Source: Bradyrhizobium sp. B097 (GTDB taxonomy: Bacteria; Pseudomonadota; Alphaproteobacteria; Rhizobiales; Xanthobacteraceae). Taken from it: a stretch of 64,000 bases of DNA. The notes under the pieces are model-generated. The model was not told where the DNA came from, made no database searches, and saw nothing but the letters and a program-made list of their open reading frames with translations. This document shows, piece after piece, positions 1 to 7,466 of this stretch; the stretch's first letter is position 1; the number at the start of each line of letters is the position of its first letter. The DNA lies in assembly GCF_038957035.1 (NCBI RefSeq), contig NZ_CP152412.1, forward strand, positions 2,228,501 through 2,292,500. Direction: 5' to 3'. The translations under genes were made by a program, and so were the position numbers.

Positions 1-36
1 GTGGTCGAGCGCGGCTATCGCGCCGCGTTCGACCAC
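1..36. repeat. Edge hairpin, 15-bp imperfect inverted repeat
   Basis: Positions 1-15 and 22-36 are reverse complements apart from one mismatch, with a 6-nt loop. It could be the terminator of a gene lying left of the window or the end of a dispersed palindrome. No clear T-tract follows, although TTTT occurs at about 45-48. Confidence 0.45.
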
Positions 37-158
37 TCACTCGTTTTGCAGGATCGTGACGGCATCGCGGCGCAATCTGCGGCCAGTTGTCGCTTTTCAA
101 CTGCGCGGGATTGCGTAGATAGAGCGCTCCGCAATTTCAATTCCGCGAGCACCCCAAC

Positions 159-743
159 ATGTCCGCACTATCAGACGCGCCCGCCCGCTCGAAGGGCCGG
201 CCGCTGCGTCCCGTTCCCATGCTGATCTTCGGATCGCGCTGGCTGCAATTGCCGCTCTATGTCGGCCTGATCATCGCCCAGGGCGTTTATGTCGTGCTGT
301 TCCTGAAGGAGCTGTGGCACCTGTTCGCCCATGCCTTCGATTTCAGCGAGCAGCAGATCATGCTGGCCGTGCTCGGCCTGATCGACGTCGTGATGATCTC
401 GAACCTCCTGGTGATGGTGATCGTCGGCGGCTACGAGACCTTCGTGTCGCGCCTCAATCTGCAGGGACATCCGGACGAGCCGGAATGGCTCAGCCACGTC
501 AATGCCAGCGTGCTGAAGATCAAGCTGGCGATGGCGATCATCGGCATCTCCTCGATCCACTTGCTGCGCACCTTCATCGAGGCCGGCGCGCTGTCGTCCG
601 GCAAGGGCAATTACACCGAGACCGGCGTGATGTGGCAGACCATCATCCACTGCGTCTTTATCCTGTCGGCGATCGGCATCGCCATCGTCGACAAGCTGTC
701 GAACGACTCGATCGAGGGCGCCAAGCAGCAGGGTGGGCACTAG
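159..743 (+). CDS. YqhA/UPF0114-family (TIGR00645-like) integral membrane protein
   Basis: This 194-residue protein has hydrophobic segments at roughly residues 30-50, 65-92, 120-138 and 155-175, consistent with four membrane helices. The order of segments, the loop with [10 protein letters not shown] and the central [18 protein letters not shown] stretch resemble the YqhA/TIGR00645 family of uncharacterised inner-membrane proteins, and the length is usual for it. The ATG at 159 was chosen because it gives the family-typical short N-terminal tail before the first helix. It stands alone, convergent with the TIR gene downstream. The molecular function of the family is unknown. Confidence 0.8.
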   Translation: MSALSDAPARSKGRPLRPVPMLIFGSRWLQLPLYVGLIIAQGVYVVLFLKELWHLFAHAFDFSEQQIMLAVLGLIDVVMISNLLVMVIVGGYETFVSRLNLQGHPDEPEWLSHVNASVLKIKLAMAIIGISSIHLLRTFIEAGALSSGKGNYTETGVMWQTIIHCVFILSAIGIAIVDKLSNDSIEGAKQQGGH

Positions 744-773
744 CCGGGACAACGACTAATGGCCGGCGCGGCG

Positions 774-1865
774 TCATCGCGCGGCGCGCTGGCCAAACAA
801 TGCCGGCGCGGATCTGCCGAGCCATTCGGGGATCTGCGCCGCACCGCGCGGAAATCCGCGGGCCATGGCAAGGATGAACGCGGTCTGCCAGACGCCGAAC
901 AGCACCAGCCAGCCCAGCAAGGTCGGCAGCCTGACGATTGCACCGTAAATGGTTCCGGCCGCGATGGCTGCGATCCAGGTCACCACGACGCTGTCGATCC
1001 GCCTGAACGCGGGGTTGGTCAGGAGCACGCCGAGAATGGTGATCGCTCCGCCCACCGCACCGCCGATGCCGCCGATCAGATAACCCATCAACGGGTTGTT
1101 GCCGAGCGTCTCGGTGATCTGAGCCGGGCTCGCGGCATTGCCGTCGACCGGGACGGTCTTCGCGTACTGGCCGAGCGCCTGAAGCGTAACGGCGCTGGCA
1201 TCATAGGCCGCGATCCATGCCGCGGTCGTGATGGCGACCACCAGCGCCAGCTGAAACCGGTCCTTGGCGCCGAACACGACATTGCAGGCGGCGATCGCCG
1301 CGCCGAAGATCACCCCGGGCAGGATCGTGATCCCGCCCGCGTCTGAGACGACGAACGAATATTGCAGGACGTTGAGCGCATAGGTCGCGACCAGGCTGCA
1401 CATGACGGCGGACGCAAGCGCCAGCACGAGGAAAGGCAAATTCGGTCGGCCGCGCGACTGCGCGCTCTCGGCCGCCAGCATGCGGTCCACCGCGGCCCGC
1501 GTCTCGGCCGCGGCACTGCCCTGCGGCTCCAGGATCGTGACCGCCTTGAGATAGGCCGGGACCTGGTCGAGCGGGGTCGGCGCCATCATCACCGGCAACA
1601 CGCGATTGCTCGGGTTCGGCCACCTGGCTCGGGCAAAGGCGAGCTCGCTCAAGGTGTAGCGTCCCTTGGTCACCGATTCCGGACTGATCAGGAACACCAT
1701 AAAATCGCTGCTTTCGATGGCTTTTTCGACGCGCGCATCGAAGCTGTCGCCCGGCGGGAGATCGTCGTGCGAAAAGAAAACGTCATGGTCGCAATTGCGC
1801 AGGGACTGAGCGATGTTGTCAGCCTGCGATTCCAATTCGGAGGGAAATGACAAAAATATGCGCAT
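774..1865 (-). CDS. TIR-domain protein with C-terminal multi-pass membrane region
   Basis: The protein is 363 residues long. Residues 1-95 form a TIR-like fold: the MRIFLSFPSE opening is the first beta strand with the box-1-like sequence, followed by a VFFSHDDLPPGD loop and DFMVFLISPESV. The segment YTLSEL places a glutamate at residue 74, where TIR NADases carry their catalytic Glu. After a soluble linker, about residues 145-345 contain five or so hydrophobic segments. The ATG at 1865 was preferred over an upstream GTG because the TIR strand starts immediately there. It has no operon partner. A role in NAD-cleaving defence or signalling is a family-based inference; a membrane-tethered sensor is equally possible. 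Confidence 0.75.
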   Translation of the reverse strand: MRIFLSFPSELESQADNIAQSLRNCDHDVFFSHDDLPPGDSFDARVEKAIESSDFMVFLISPESVTKGRYTLSELAFARARWPNPSNRVLPVMMAPTPLDQVPAYLKAVTILEPQGSAAAETRAAVDRMLAAESAQSRGRPNLPFLVLALASAVMCSLVATYALNVLQYSFVVSDAGGITILPGVIFGAAIAACNVVFGAKDRFQLALVVAITTAAWIAAYDASAVTLQALGQYAKTVPVDGNAASPAQITETLGNNPLMGYLIGGIGGAVGGAITILGVLLTNPAFRRIDSVVVTWIAAIAAGTIYGAIVRLPTLLGWLVLFGVWQTAFILAMARGFPRGAAQIPEWLGRSAPALFGQRAAR

Positions 1866-1931
1866 GGCAAAACTTACCACCCAGAATTGAATTCTGACAT
1901 TGCCGAATCCGCGTTGCAATGCCTGTTTCCG

Positions 1932-2008
1932 CTAGTGTGCTGAATGCGAAGTTCGTGTGATTTCGCGGCAGCCGCTTTCACGAACTTCGCATTCATAAAG
2001 CACACTAG
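1932..2008. repeat. Palindromic element, copy A
   Basis: The sequence begins CTAGTGTGCTGAATGCGAAG and ends with its near-perfect reverse complement, CTTCGCATTCATAAAGCACACTAG-type, around a roughly 20-nt loop. It shares the outer CTAGTGT and the inner GAAGTTCG core with copy B 14 bp downstream, so both belong to one palindromic repeat family. Confidence 0.8.
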
Positions 2009-2021
2009 AATCATAAGTTTG

Positions 2022-2096
2022 CTAGTGTCCTTATCGAATCCGAAGTTCGCTCCGAAGGTGCGGCGAATGATACGAACTTCGGATTCGGGACACTAG
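2022..2096. repeat. Palindromic element, copy B
   Basis: The left arm reads CTAGTGTCC..GAATCCGAAGTTCG. The right arm is its reverse complement, CGAACTTCGGATTC..GGACACTAG. It ends 13 bp before the transglycosylase start, so the gene's promoter must lie within or upstream of the repeat pair. Confidence 0.8.
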
Positions 2097-2108
2097 GTGA
2101 GATCGATC

Positions 2109-3341
2109 ATGAAATGGCCAGCCACCATCGTCGCATGCGCGGTGCTGCTGTGTGTGCCGCTGCAACGGCCCGCATCCGCCGCCGACGCCGCGTTCACCCA
2201 GTTCATCGCCTCGCTGTGGCCGGAAGCCAAGGCGGCCGGCGTGTCGCGCGAAACCTTCGATCGCGAGACGCGCTCCCTCGAGCCCGACTACAAGCTGCCC
2301 GACCTGATCCTGCCCGGACGTCCGAAGACCGGTGCGCCGGCGCAGGCCGAGTTCGTGCAGGTGCCGGCCGACTACATCAAGGAAGCCTCGATCGCGCGGC
2401 TCGCCACCGAGGGGCAGCGGCTGTTGCAGAAGTATCGTCCGTCGCTCGACGCGATCGAGAAGCGGTTCGGCGTGCCGGCCACCATCGTGCTGGCGATCTG
2501 GGGCCGCGAGACCGACTATGGCCGCTATTCGCTGCCCTACGACACGTTGCGCGTGGTGGCGACGCAGGCCTATGTCGGCCGCCGCAAGGATCAGTACCGC
2601 ACCGAGTTCATCCTTGCGCTGAAGATCCTCAGTGAGGGGGCCGTGACGCGCAAGGAGCTGCGCTCATCCTGGGCCGGGGCGACCGGATACACCCAGTTCC
2701 TGCCATCGGAATATTACAAGCACGGCGTCGACCTCGACGGCGACGGCAAGGTGGACATCTGGCATTCGGTGCCGGACGCGCTCGCCTCCGCCGCGCAGCA
2801 GCTCGTCAACAAGGGCTGGCAGCCCGGGGTGCGCTGGGCCTACGAGGTCACAGCACCCGCCAATGCCGATTGCACAATCGGTGTGCCCGAAGTGACAAAA
2901 CCGATCAGCCAGTGGCTGCGGGCAGGCTTCGTGCCGGTGCGCGGGCTGAAGCTTGGCGCCACCGAGCAGGCGCAATCGGCCTCGCTGCTGCAGCCTGAAG
3001 GCATCTATGGCCCGGCCTTCCTGACCACGCCGAACTACTTCGTGATCAAGGAGTACAATTTCTCCGATCTCTACGTGCTGTTCGTGGGCCATCTCGCCGA
3101 CCGCATGACGAGCCCGCAGCCATTCGTGACGCCATGGTCTGCATCGAAGCAGCTGCGCTCCGCCGACGTCGAGGCGATGCAGCAGCAGCTGACGAAGATC
3201 GGGCTTTACAAGGACAAGCTCGACGGCAAGGCCGGGATGCAGACCCGCGCCGCGCTCGGCGCCTATCAGAAGCAGGCCGGGCTCAAGGTCGATTGCTGGC
3301 CGAGCGAGGCGGTGCTGCGCGCGATGAACGGGCAGCGCTGA
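2109..3341 (+). CDS. MltB-type lytic murein transglycosylase with C-terminal peptidoglycan-binding domain
   Basis: This 410-residue secreted enzyme would cleave the glycan strands of peptidoglycan. Residues 1-24 are a signal peptide ending ASA. Residues ~30-320 match the SLT_2/MltB fold, with the catalytic glutamate in AIWGRETDYGRY and the family stretch SSWAGATGYTQFLPSEY. Residues ~340-405 form a PG_binding_1 domain (LRSADVEAMQQQL through GAYQKQAGL). The ATG at 2109 is used because it starts directly at the basic n-region of the signal peptide; an in-frame GTG lies 12 bp upstream. A hairpin terminator follows at 3370. Confidence 0.9.
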   Translation: MKWPATIVACAVLLCVPLQRPASAADAAFTQFIASLWPEAKAAGVSRETFDRETRSLEPDYKLPDLILPGRPKTGAPAQAEFVQVPADYIKEASIARLATEGQRLLQKYRPSLDAIEKRFGVPATIVLAIWGRETDYGRYSLPYDTLRVVATQAYVGRRKDQYRTEFILALKILSEGAVTRKELRSSWAGATGYTQFLPSEYYKHGVDLDGDGKVDIWHSVPDALASAAQQLVNKGWQPGVRWAYEVTAPANADCTIGVPEVTKPISQWLRAGFVPVRGLKLGATEQAQSASLLQPEGIYGPAFLTTPNYFVIKEYNFSDLYVLFVGHLADRMTSPQPFVTPWSASKQLRSADVEAMQQQLTKIGLYKDKLDGKAGMQTRAALGAYQKQAGLKVDCWPSEAVLRAMNGQR

Positions 3342-3369
3342 TCGCCAAGCCTGCTGGTGGCGGAAAACA

Positions 3370-3395
3370 AAAACCCGGCCGCGAGGCCGGGTTTT
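3370..3395. terminator. Bidirectional intrinsic terminator
   Basis: AAAACCCGGCC and GGCCGGGTTTT form a perfect 11-bp stem with a GCGA loop. The T-run on one strand and the A-run on the other let it end the transglycosylase transcript and the minus-strand gene ending at 3423. Confidence 0.85.
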
Positions 3396-3422
3396 CGAGG
3401 GTGATGCTGAATAGCGTTTCGA

Positions 3423-3707
3423 TCAGTCGCAAACCTGGATGCGACGGAAGCGCCAGCCGTAGCCGTCCCAGAAGCGCTCACGAACCCAGCGGCACGGAGC
3501 TTCTTCGACGTAAACCGGTGCCGGCGCAACATAGACCGGGGCGGGACGGGCGCCTGCGATCGCGCCGCCGAGCAGGGCGCCGCCGATCAGGCCACCGGCA
3601 ACGCCGGCCGCGATGGCCCCGCCGTCACCAGCCTTGGCGGCCGGAGCAACGGCCAGCGAACCGGCAATCGTGGTAACGGCGACAAGGGCAGCTAAAGTCT
3701 TCTTCAT
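3423..3707 (-). CDS. Small secreted glycine-rich protein, paralogue of the next gene
   Basis: The 94-residue product has a signal peptide (MKKTLAALVAVTTIAGSLAV.., cleavage after AKA near residue 26). A glycine/alanine zipper-like stretch follows (GGAIAAGVAGGLIGGALLGG), then a Pro/Val/Tyr linker and a C-terminal signature RFWDGYGWRFRRIQVCD. The gene at 3944-4249 has the same architecture and C-terminus, so the two are tandem paralogues. A periplasmic or envelope location is likely. I do not recognise a function; the two cysteines in the tail could form a disulfide. Confidence 0.8.
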   Translation of the reverse strand: MKKTLAALVAVTTIAGSLAVAPAAKAGDGGAIAAGVAGGLIGGALLGGAIAGARPAPVYVAPAPVYVEEAPCRWVRERFWDGYGWRFRRIQVCD

Positions 3708-3878
3708 GTCTTTGGCTCTCCTGGAAGGTGGTGGCGTCGTGGTCCGACGCCGGGTTTAGGTGACTCACACGCTGATCTCGAACTGCTGTCTTGCTAAACA
3801 GCGCAGAACAGTCAACCGAAAGTAAACGTCCGCAGGCTCATCGCGTAGAAAAGCGGTTTTTTCTGGCCTTCTAAAGCA

Positions 3879-3915
3879 GACGTCCCGGACAAACAGTCGG
3901 TTTTCCGGGACATCT
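3879..3915. repeat. Imperfect inverted repeat between the paralogues
   Basis: AGACGTCCCGG and CCGGGACATCT form a stem with one mismatch and a loop of about 15 nt. It lies just downstream of the minus-strand gene at 3944 and may act as a weak terminator; no T-run follows directly. Confidence 0.35.
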
Positions 3916-3943
3916 GGTTCGAATTAATCGAGATGAACGGCGA

Positions 3944-4249
3944 TCAATCGCAAACGCGCACTCGGCGAACGCGCCAGGTGTAGCCGTCCCAGAACCGCTG
4001 GCGCTGCCAGAAGCAATCGGGACCGTAACCGGGCTCGGCGACATAGGCCGGACCGGGCGCGTAGTAGCCATAGCCCGGACCGTAGTAGCCGTTCTGCGAA
4101 GCGATCGCGCCACCGACGATGGCACCACCGATCAATCCCGCAGCGACGCCAGCGGCGACACCGCGTTGTGCTTGGGCGGGGGCGGGCACCGCCACAGCCG
4201 AAACCGCCAGAGTGGCGGCGGCGCAAAGCGCCAGCAATGTCTTCTTCAT
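3944..4249 (-). CDS. Small secreted glycine-rich protein, paralogue of 3423-3707
   Basis: The protein has 101 residues with a signal peptide (MKKTLLALCAAATLAVSAVA.., cleavage after AQAQ). A glycine-zipper-like segment (GVAAGVAAGLIGGAIVGGAI), a Gly/Tyr-rich linker (GYYGPGYGYYAPGP) and the conserved tail RFWDGYTWRVRRVRVCD follow. The start at 4249 is supported by AGGTGAGG just upstream; a longer in-frame extension to 4393 lacks coding character. Tandem arrangement and matching ends indicate duplication of one ancestral gene. Function unknown. Confidence 0.8.
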   Translation of the reverse strand: MKKTLLALCAAATLAVSAVAVPAPAQAQRGVAAGVAAGLIGGAIVGGAIASQNGYYGPGYGYYAPGPAYVAEPGYGPDCFWQRQRFWDGYTWRVRRVRVCD

Positions 4250-4503
4250 GACCTCACCTTTCTCACGGGAGCAGGGACAGCGTACCTTGGCGATCTGTCT
4301 CGCCTCAAGGGTTCCATATTCCGCTTGAATGATCAATGAACGACGCTGCCGTATTCGCGTCCAAATGCTTGCAGCTTTTGGCATATCTTGCAACGAACAA
4401 GCTTTTAGCCGCAGTGAACCGGTGCTTGGAGCGGTGGAAGCCGGGATTGGCCCGGTAGACCGACCTGATGGGCTTCCTATTCCCGAAAGGCGGGGCCGAC
4501 CGA

Positions 4504-4520
4504 TTTAGATTCATTCCAAT
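4504..4520. promoter_or_regulatory. Degenerate ICE-like iron box upstream of bfd
   Basis: TTTAGATTCATTCCAAT matches the TTTAGAA-N3-TTCTAAA layout of the perfect box at 5077 in 10 of 14 arm positions. It is 115 bp upstream of the bfd start. Irr control is inferred from resemblance and gene content only. Confidence 0.4.
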
Positions 4521-4634
4521 ATGAATCCCGCATCAGTTTGGAATTGCTACAAGAACCGGCTTTTCCCTTTGCATCCGGCCGGGGCCGACAATATCCATAT
4601 TGGCGAGCATCACCCGTTGGACCCGCCTCTTCTG

Positions 4635-4907
4635 ATGATTGTCTGTTCCTGTAACGTCCTCAGCGACCACGATGTCCGCAATGCCGTCAATGGCGGCGGG
4701 TCTGTGACACGAAATGCCAAGCAGGTGTATGGCTGCCTCGGCTGTAGTGCCGAATGCGGCCGCTGCGCGCGCACCATCAAGGCGATCATCGACGAGGCGC
4801 TTGGCCCCTGCGCCAAGGCATGCTGCTCCGGCTGCCCCCACAGCGGCCATCCGCACGCCGCCAACGAAGACGCCGAGCCGGCCGAATTCGCGCTCGCGGC
4901 CTGCTAA
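4635..4907 (+). CDS. bfd: Bacterioferritin-associated ferredoxin, Cys/His-rich C-terminal extension
   Basis: Bfd carries a [2Fe-2S] cluster and delivers electrons to bacterioferritin to release stored iron. Cys4 and Cys6 (MIVCSC) and Cys41 and Cys44 (CGRC) give the C-x-C plus C-x2-C ligand set of Bfd proteins. The ATG at 4635 was chosen because it places the first Cys pair at residues 4 and 6, as in characterised Bfds. At 90 residues it is longer than the 64-residue E. coli protein. The extra tail has four more cysteines (59, 63, 64, 67) followed by HSGHPH, plus a terminal Cys90, and Cys34/Cys37 lie inside the core. bfr follows 228 bp downstream on the same strand. Confidence 0.88.
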   Translation: MIVCSCNVLSDHDVRNAVNGGGSVTRNAKQVYGCLGCSAECGRCARTIKAIIDEALGPCAKACCSGCPHSGHPHAANEDAEPAEFALAAC

Positions 4908-5076
4908 GGCCATTTCGGGTTCTGATCGACGCAGAACCGAGGCTTTCCCGTTTCAATGCGTTTTCTTCATGCGATCCGGCTGCAACGTCGCCGGAAACGT
5001 TCTGCCTCAGCAAATCCCCCGAATCCGGTTATCCACGCGCTGCTTCCGCGAAGGGTTGCTCTCTCCGGCAATCTGA

Positions 5077-5093
5077 TTTAGAAGCGTTCTAAA
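5077..5093. promoter_or_regulatory. Perfect ICE (Irr) box upstream of bfr
   Basis: TTTAGAAGCGTTCTAAA is a perfect 7-bp inverted repeat with a 3-bp centre. It matches the iron control element bound by Irr in Bradyrhizobium. It ends 42 bp upstream of the bfr start, a position suited to direct repression under iron limitation. Confidence 0.85.
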
Positions 5094-5135
5094 TTCAGTG
5101 CTGGCCGGTTTTGGCCGCGACAGGTGGAGTGGATC

Positions 5136-5624
5136 ATGCAAGGCGACCCGAAGGTCATTGATTATCTGAACAAGGGGCTGCGCAGCGAACTGACCGCCAT
5201 CAATCAATACTGGCTGCACTACCGCATGCTCAACAATTGGGGCCTCCTGGAGATGGGCAAGGTCTGGCGCAAGGAGTCCATCGAGGAGATGGAGCACGCC
5301 GACAAGTTCGTCGATCGCATCCTGTTTCTCGACGGCTTCCCGAACCTGCAGGTGCTCGATCCCCTGAAGATCGGCCAGGACGTCAAGGAGATCATCGAGT
5401 GTGACCTAGCCGCGGAGATCGGCGCCCGCACGCTCTATCAGGAGGCAGCGACCTACTGCCACGGCGTCAAGGACTATGTCAGCCGCGACCTGTTCGAGCA
5501 GCTGATGAAGGACGAGGAAGACCACATCGACTTCCTCGAGACCCAGCTCGACCTGATCAAGCGCATCGGTCTTGAGCTCTACACCCAGAAGCACGTCGGT
5601 CATCTGAAGGGCGAGGAGTCCTGA
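5136..5624 (+). CDS. bfr: Bacterioferritin
   Basis: Bacterioferritin is a 24-subunit haem-containing shell that oxidises Fe(II) and stores iron. The protein is 162 residues, the usual length. From the ATG at 5136, Glu18, Glu51 and His54 fall at the diiron ferroxidase positions and Met52 (EEMEH) is the haem-bridging methionine. The second helix pair contains the EIGARTLYQEA and DEEDHIDFLE ligand motifs. A GTG 12 bp upstream would shift this numbering and is rejected. The gene lies behind a perfect Irr box and downstream of its electron donor bfd, and ends in a hairpin terminator. Confidence 0.95.
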   Translation: MQGDPKVIDYLNKGLRSELTAINQYWLHYRMLNNWGLLEMGKVWRKESIEEMEHADKFVDRILFLDGFPNLQVLDPLKIGQDVKEIIECDLAAEIGARTLYQEAATYCHGVKDYVSRDLFEQLMKDEEDHIDFLETQLDLIKRIGLELYTQKHVGHLKGEES

Positions 5625-5664
5625 TCGGCCTCTTCGCGCTCGGAGACTGGCTTTCAAAAATGCG

Positions 5665-5699
5665 AGAGGCCGTCCTTGCGGGCGGCCTCTTTCGTTTTC
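5665..5699 (+). terminator. Intrinsic terminator after bfr
   Basis: AGAGGCCGTCC and GGGCGGCCTCT form an 11-bp stem (one G-T/mismatch position) with a TTGC loop, followed by TTCGTTTTCG. Confidence 0.8.
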
Positions 5700-5721
5700 G
5701 CGATCCGGATGAAGTGATCGG

Positions 5722-6162
5722 TCAGTAGCAGCGGATGATGTTGATGGTGCGATCGCCGTCGCGGCCGGGCACCGTCACGCTCTCGGTGGGGCAGCTCGAC
5801 ACATAGGGGCGATCCGACGGCACCACGGCCGGCGGATACCGATGCGCCCAATCCCAGGGCACGTCCTGGGTGTAGGTATAGCGAACGTCGTTCGACGCCG
5901 GCGCCGGGACCTCGGCGGCGAAGGGAACGCCCGCCGCGCCATCATAGTATCCGCCCGCGTCCGGCAACACGATGCCGGGCACCCGCACATGATGACGGAA
6001 GGCTGGATGGTGCGCGGAAAACGTACCGCGCGGCGCCGTTCCGGATCTCGCATTGGTCTCGGTGGAGGAAGCGAGCAGCAGCGCTGCAACGCCAAGGGAC
6101 GCGATCAGCGCCCCATATGTTCGATACACCATTGGTCGATGAGCCATTGTTCGACAAGCCAT
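5722..6162 (-). CDS. Secreted or membrane-anchored protein of unknown function
   Basis: The 146-residue product has one hydrophobic segment near residues 16-33 (TYGALIASLGVAALLLAS) and no other membrane helix, so it is probably exported. The mature part is rich in Pro, Asp and Tyr. It ends in SCPTESVTVPGRDGDRTINI plus a final RCY, in which two cysteines could pair. The exact start is uncertain: ATGs at 6162, 6147 and 6132 all precede the hydrophobic segment and none has a clear ribosome binding site. I do not recognise the family. Confidence 0.65.
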   Translation of the reverse strand: MACRTMAHRPMVYRTYGALIASLGVAALLLASSTETNARSGTAPRGTFSAHHPAFRHHVRVPGIVLPDAGGYYDGAAGVPFAAEVPAPASNDVRYTYTQDVPWDWAHRYPPAVVPSDRPYVSSCPTESVTVPGRDGDRTINIIRCY

Positions 6163-6309
6163 GGCCGGCACCACTCGCGGTTACGGAGCATTTCTGCAGA
6201 CGCTAGGCCGCGCCTGAGGGCGCCCGCAAACTCATCCTTAATTATTGGTTAAAAAGTAAGGTTAACAGGAGGTATCTGTTTCAAATTGGCGCGATTGCGT
6301 GGCAGCGCT

Positions 6310-6663
6310 TCAGACCGCGTCCGCCGGAACGAAGCAGCTGATGATGATGTTGCCGCGGTGGTGCACGTACCACACCACGGCCTCACCGACCGGGTTGCCG
6401 CGATCGCGGATGACCGCGCGCTCCGGCACCATCATCCATTCGCCCTCGATCGGCACCCAATAGGCGCCGCCCCGAACATCATAGCTCGTGCGATGGCCGT
6501 CGGAGATATCGCAGCACGGCACGCCGTTCGGCGCGATCACACTCTTGAACCAGGCACGGATATCGGGCGGCACGTTGTCGTATTGGCCGTTGTCGAACGC
6601 CAGCGCTGCGCCCGCCATCATGGCGAGCCACGCAAGCATCGCGCCATGCGTGAGCCTTCGCAT
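6310..6663 (-). CDS. Secreted protein of unknown function, about 117 residues
   Basis: The ATG at 6663 is preceded by GGAGGG at ideal spacing and opens a signal peptide (MRRLTHGAMLAWLAMMAGAALA). The mature protein of about 95 residues contains NVPPDIRAWFKSVIAPNGVPCCD, with a vicinal cysteine pair, and GEWMMVPERAV, and ends HHRGNIIISCFVPADAV. The pattern is that of small secreted proteins widespread in Bradyrhizobiaceae, but I cannot name a function. Confidence 0.75.
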   Translation of the reverse strand: MRRLTHGAMLAWLAMMAGAALAFDNGQYDNVPPDIRAWFKSVIAPNGVPCCDISDGHRTSYDVRGGAYWVPIEGEWMMVPERAVIRDRGNPVGEAVVWYVHHRGNIIISCFVPADAV

Positions 6664-6971
6664 CGCATCCCTCCGCGACAACCTTATGCGTGATACGCGC
6701 GCATCGCCTCGCGCGCGAATCCGATGTTGGTGCGATTAGGCACGAACCGCGCACGAGATGCATGCCCAAAGAATCAGCGAGCCGGCGCTGTTGTCCGTGA
6801 TGCAGTGCGGGATCGTCGCGTTCAGGCTGGCTTCTTCGTGCGCGCCGCGCACAAGCGGATCGTTGTGCTTCCCCCAACGCGCGGCGCGCTTGTCCGGCCG
6901 CTTCGACGCAAGCCTAGCATGACGGAAAGGCGTTATCCGAGCGCTGCGCCGCGCGGCTGGCGGAGATGTGC
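6664..6971. other. Intergenic stretch without a recognised gene
   Basis: About 300 bp lie between two minus-strand genes. Every reading frame here is short or overlaps the flanking genes as an obvious shadow, and no repeat or RNA gene was recognised. Confidence 0.5.
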
Positions 6972-7373
6972 TCAGCTCGCCTTCAGCACGTTCAGCGCGT
7001 ACCATCCCCAATAGACCCGGTGACGCTGGATCAGGCCGTCCTCGATCTCCATGACCTCGACCAGATCCATCTGGTCGCCGTCCGGAGACTGCCGCGGATA
7101 TTCCCAGGTGAGAATTCGGCCGTCGCTGAAGAAGCCCTGCTTGAAGCGCCGCCGCTGCGGCGGGTTGGTGCGGAACACGCGCGTGATGAACTCGCGCAAT
7201 GCGTCGCGGCCCTGGACGATCCCGTCCTGGGTCTGCATCAAATGCAGGACCAGCGGGCTTTCGATCGAGGCATCTTGCGCATAGAGCGCCAGCGCCGCCT
7301 CGAGGTCCTTGTTGCCGAGGGCCTCGTCCCAGAGCCTGTAGATGCGTTCCGCGTCGGTATTGCCGGCTGTCAT
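6972..7373 (-). CDS. SnoaL-like/NTF2-fold protein
   Basis: The 133-residue protein has the layout of the SnoaL_2/NTF2-like fold: an N-terminal helix (AERIYRLWDEALGNKDLEAALALYAQDA), then IESPLVLH, GRDALREFITRVF, and paired strands ending LIQRHRVYWGWYAL. Members are small enzymes or binding proteins of varied function, so the substrate cannot be inferred. It is divergent from an ArsR-type regulator, and an overlapping inverted repeat sits in the shared 93-bp promoter region, so regulation by that neighbour is plausible. Confidence 0.78.
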   Translation of the reverse strand: MTAGNTDAERIYRLWDEALGNKDLEAALALYAQDASIESPLVLHLMQTQDGIVQGRDALREFITRVFRTNPPQRRRFKQGFFSDGRILTWEYPRQSPDGDQMDLVEVMEIEDGLIQRHRVYWGWYALNVLKAS

Positions 7374-7432
7374 GATTGTTCCTTGCGTTTCGTCTGATGA
7401 CGCCGATTTGAGCGGAAGAGGCTGTCACGACG

Positions 7433-7459
7433 TTTCAGGAAAAACTGAAATGAGTTTCA
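7433..7459. promoter_or_regulatory. Candidate ArsR-type operator, three alternating half-sites
   Basis: TTTCAG-N6-CTGAAA (7433-7450) is a perfect inverted repeat. Its right half also pairs with a third half-site as TGAAA-TGAG-TTTCA (7446-7459). The cluster ends 7 bp before the regulator's GTG start and lies in the divergent promoter region. Confidence 0.55.
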
Positions 7460-7466
7460 CAGCACG

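Noticed and set aside
171..752. Long minus-strand frame opposite the YqhA-like gene
   Set aside because: Its Asp/Arg/Gln/His-rich composition is typical of antisense frames in high-G+C genes; the plus-strand product has clear membrane helices.
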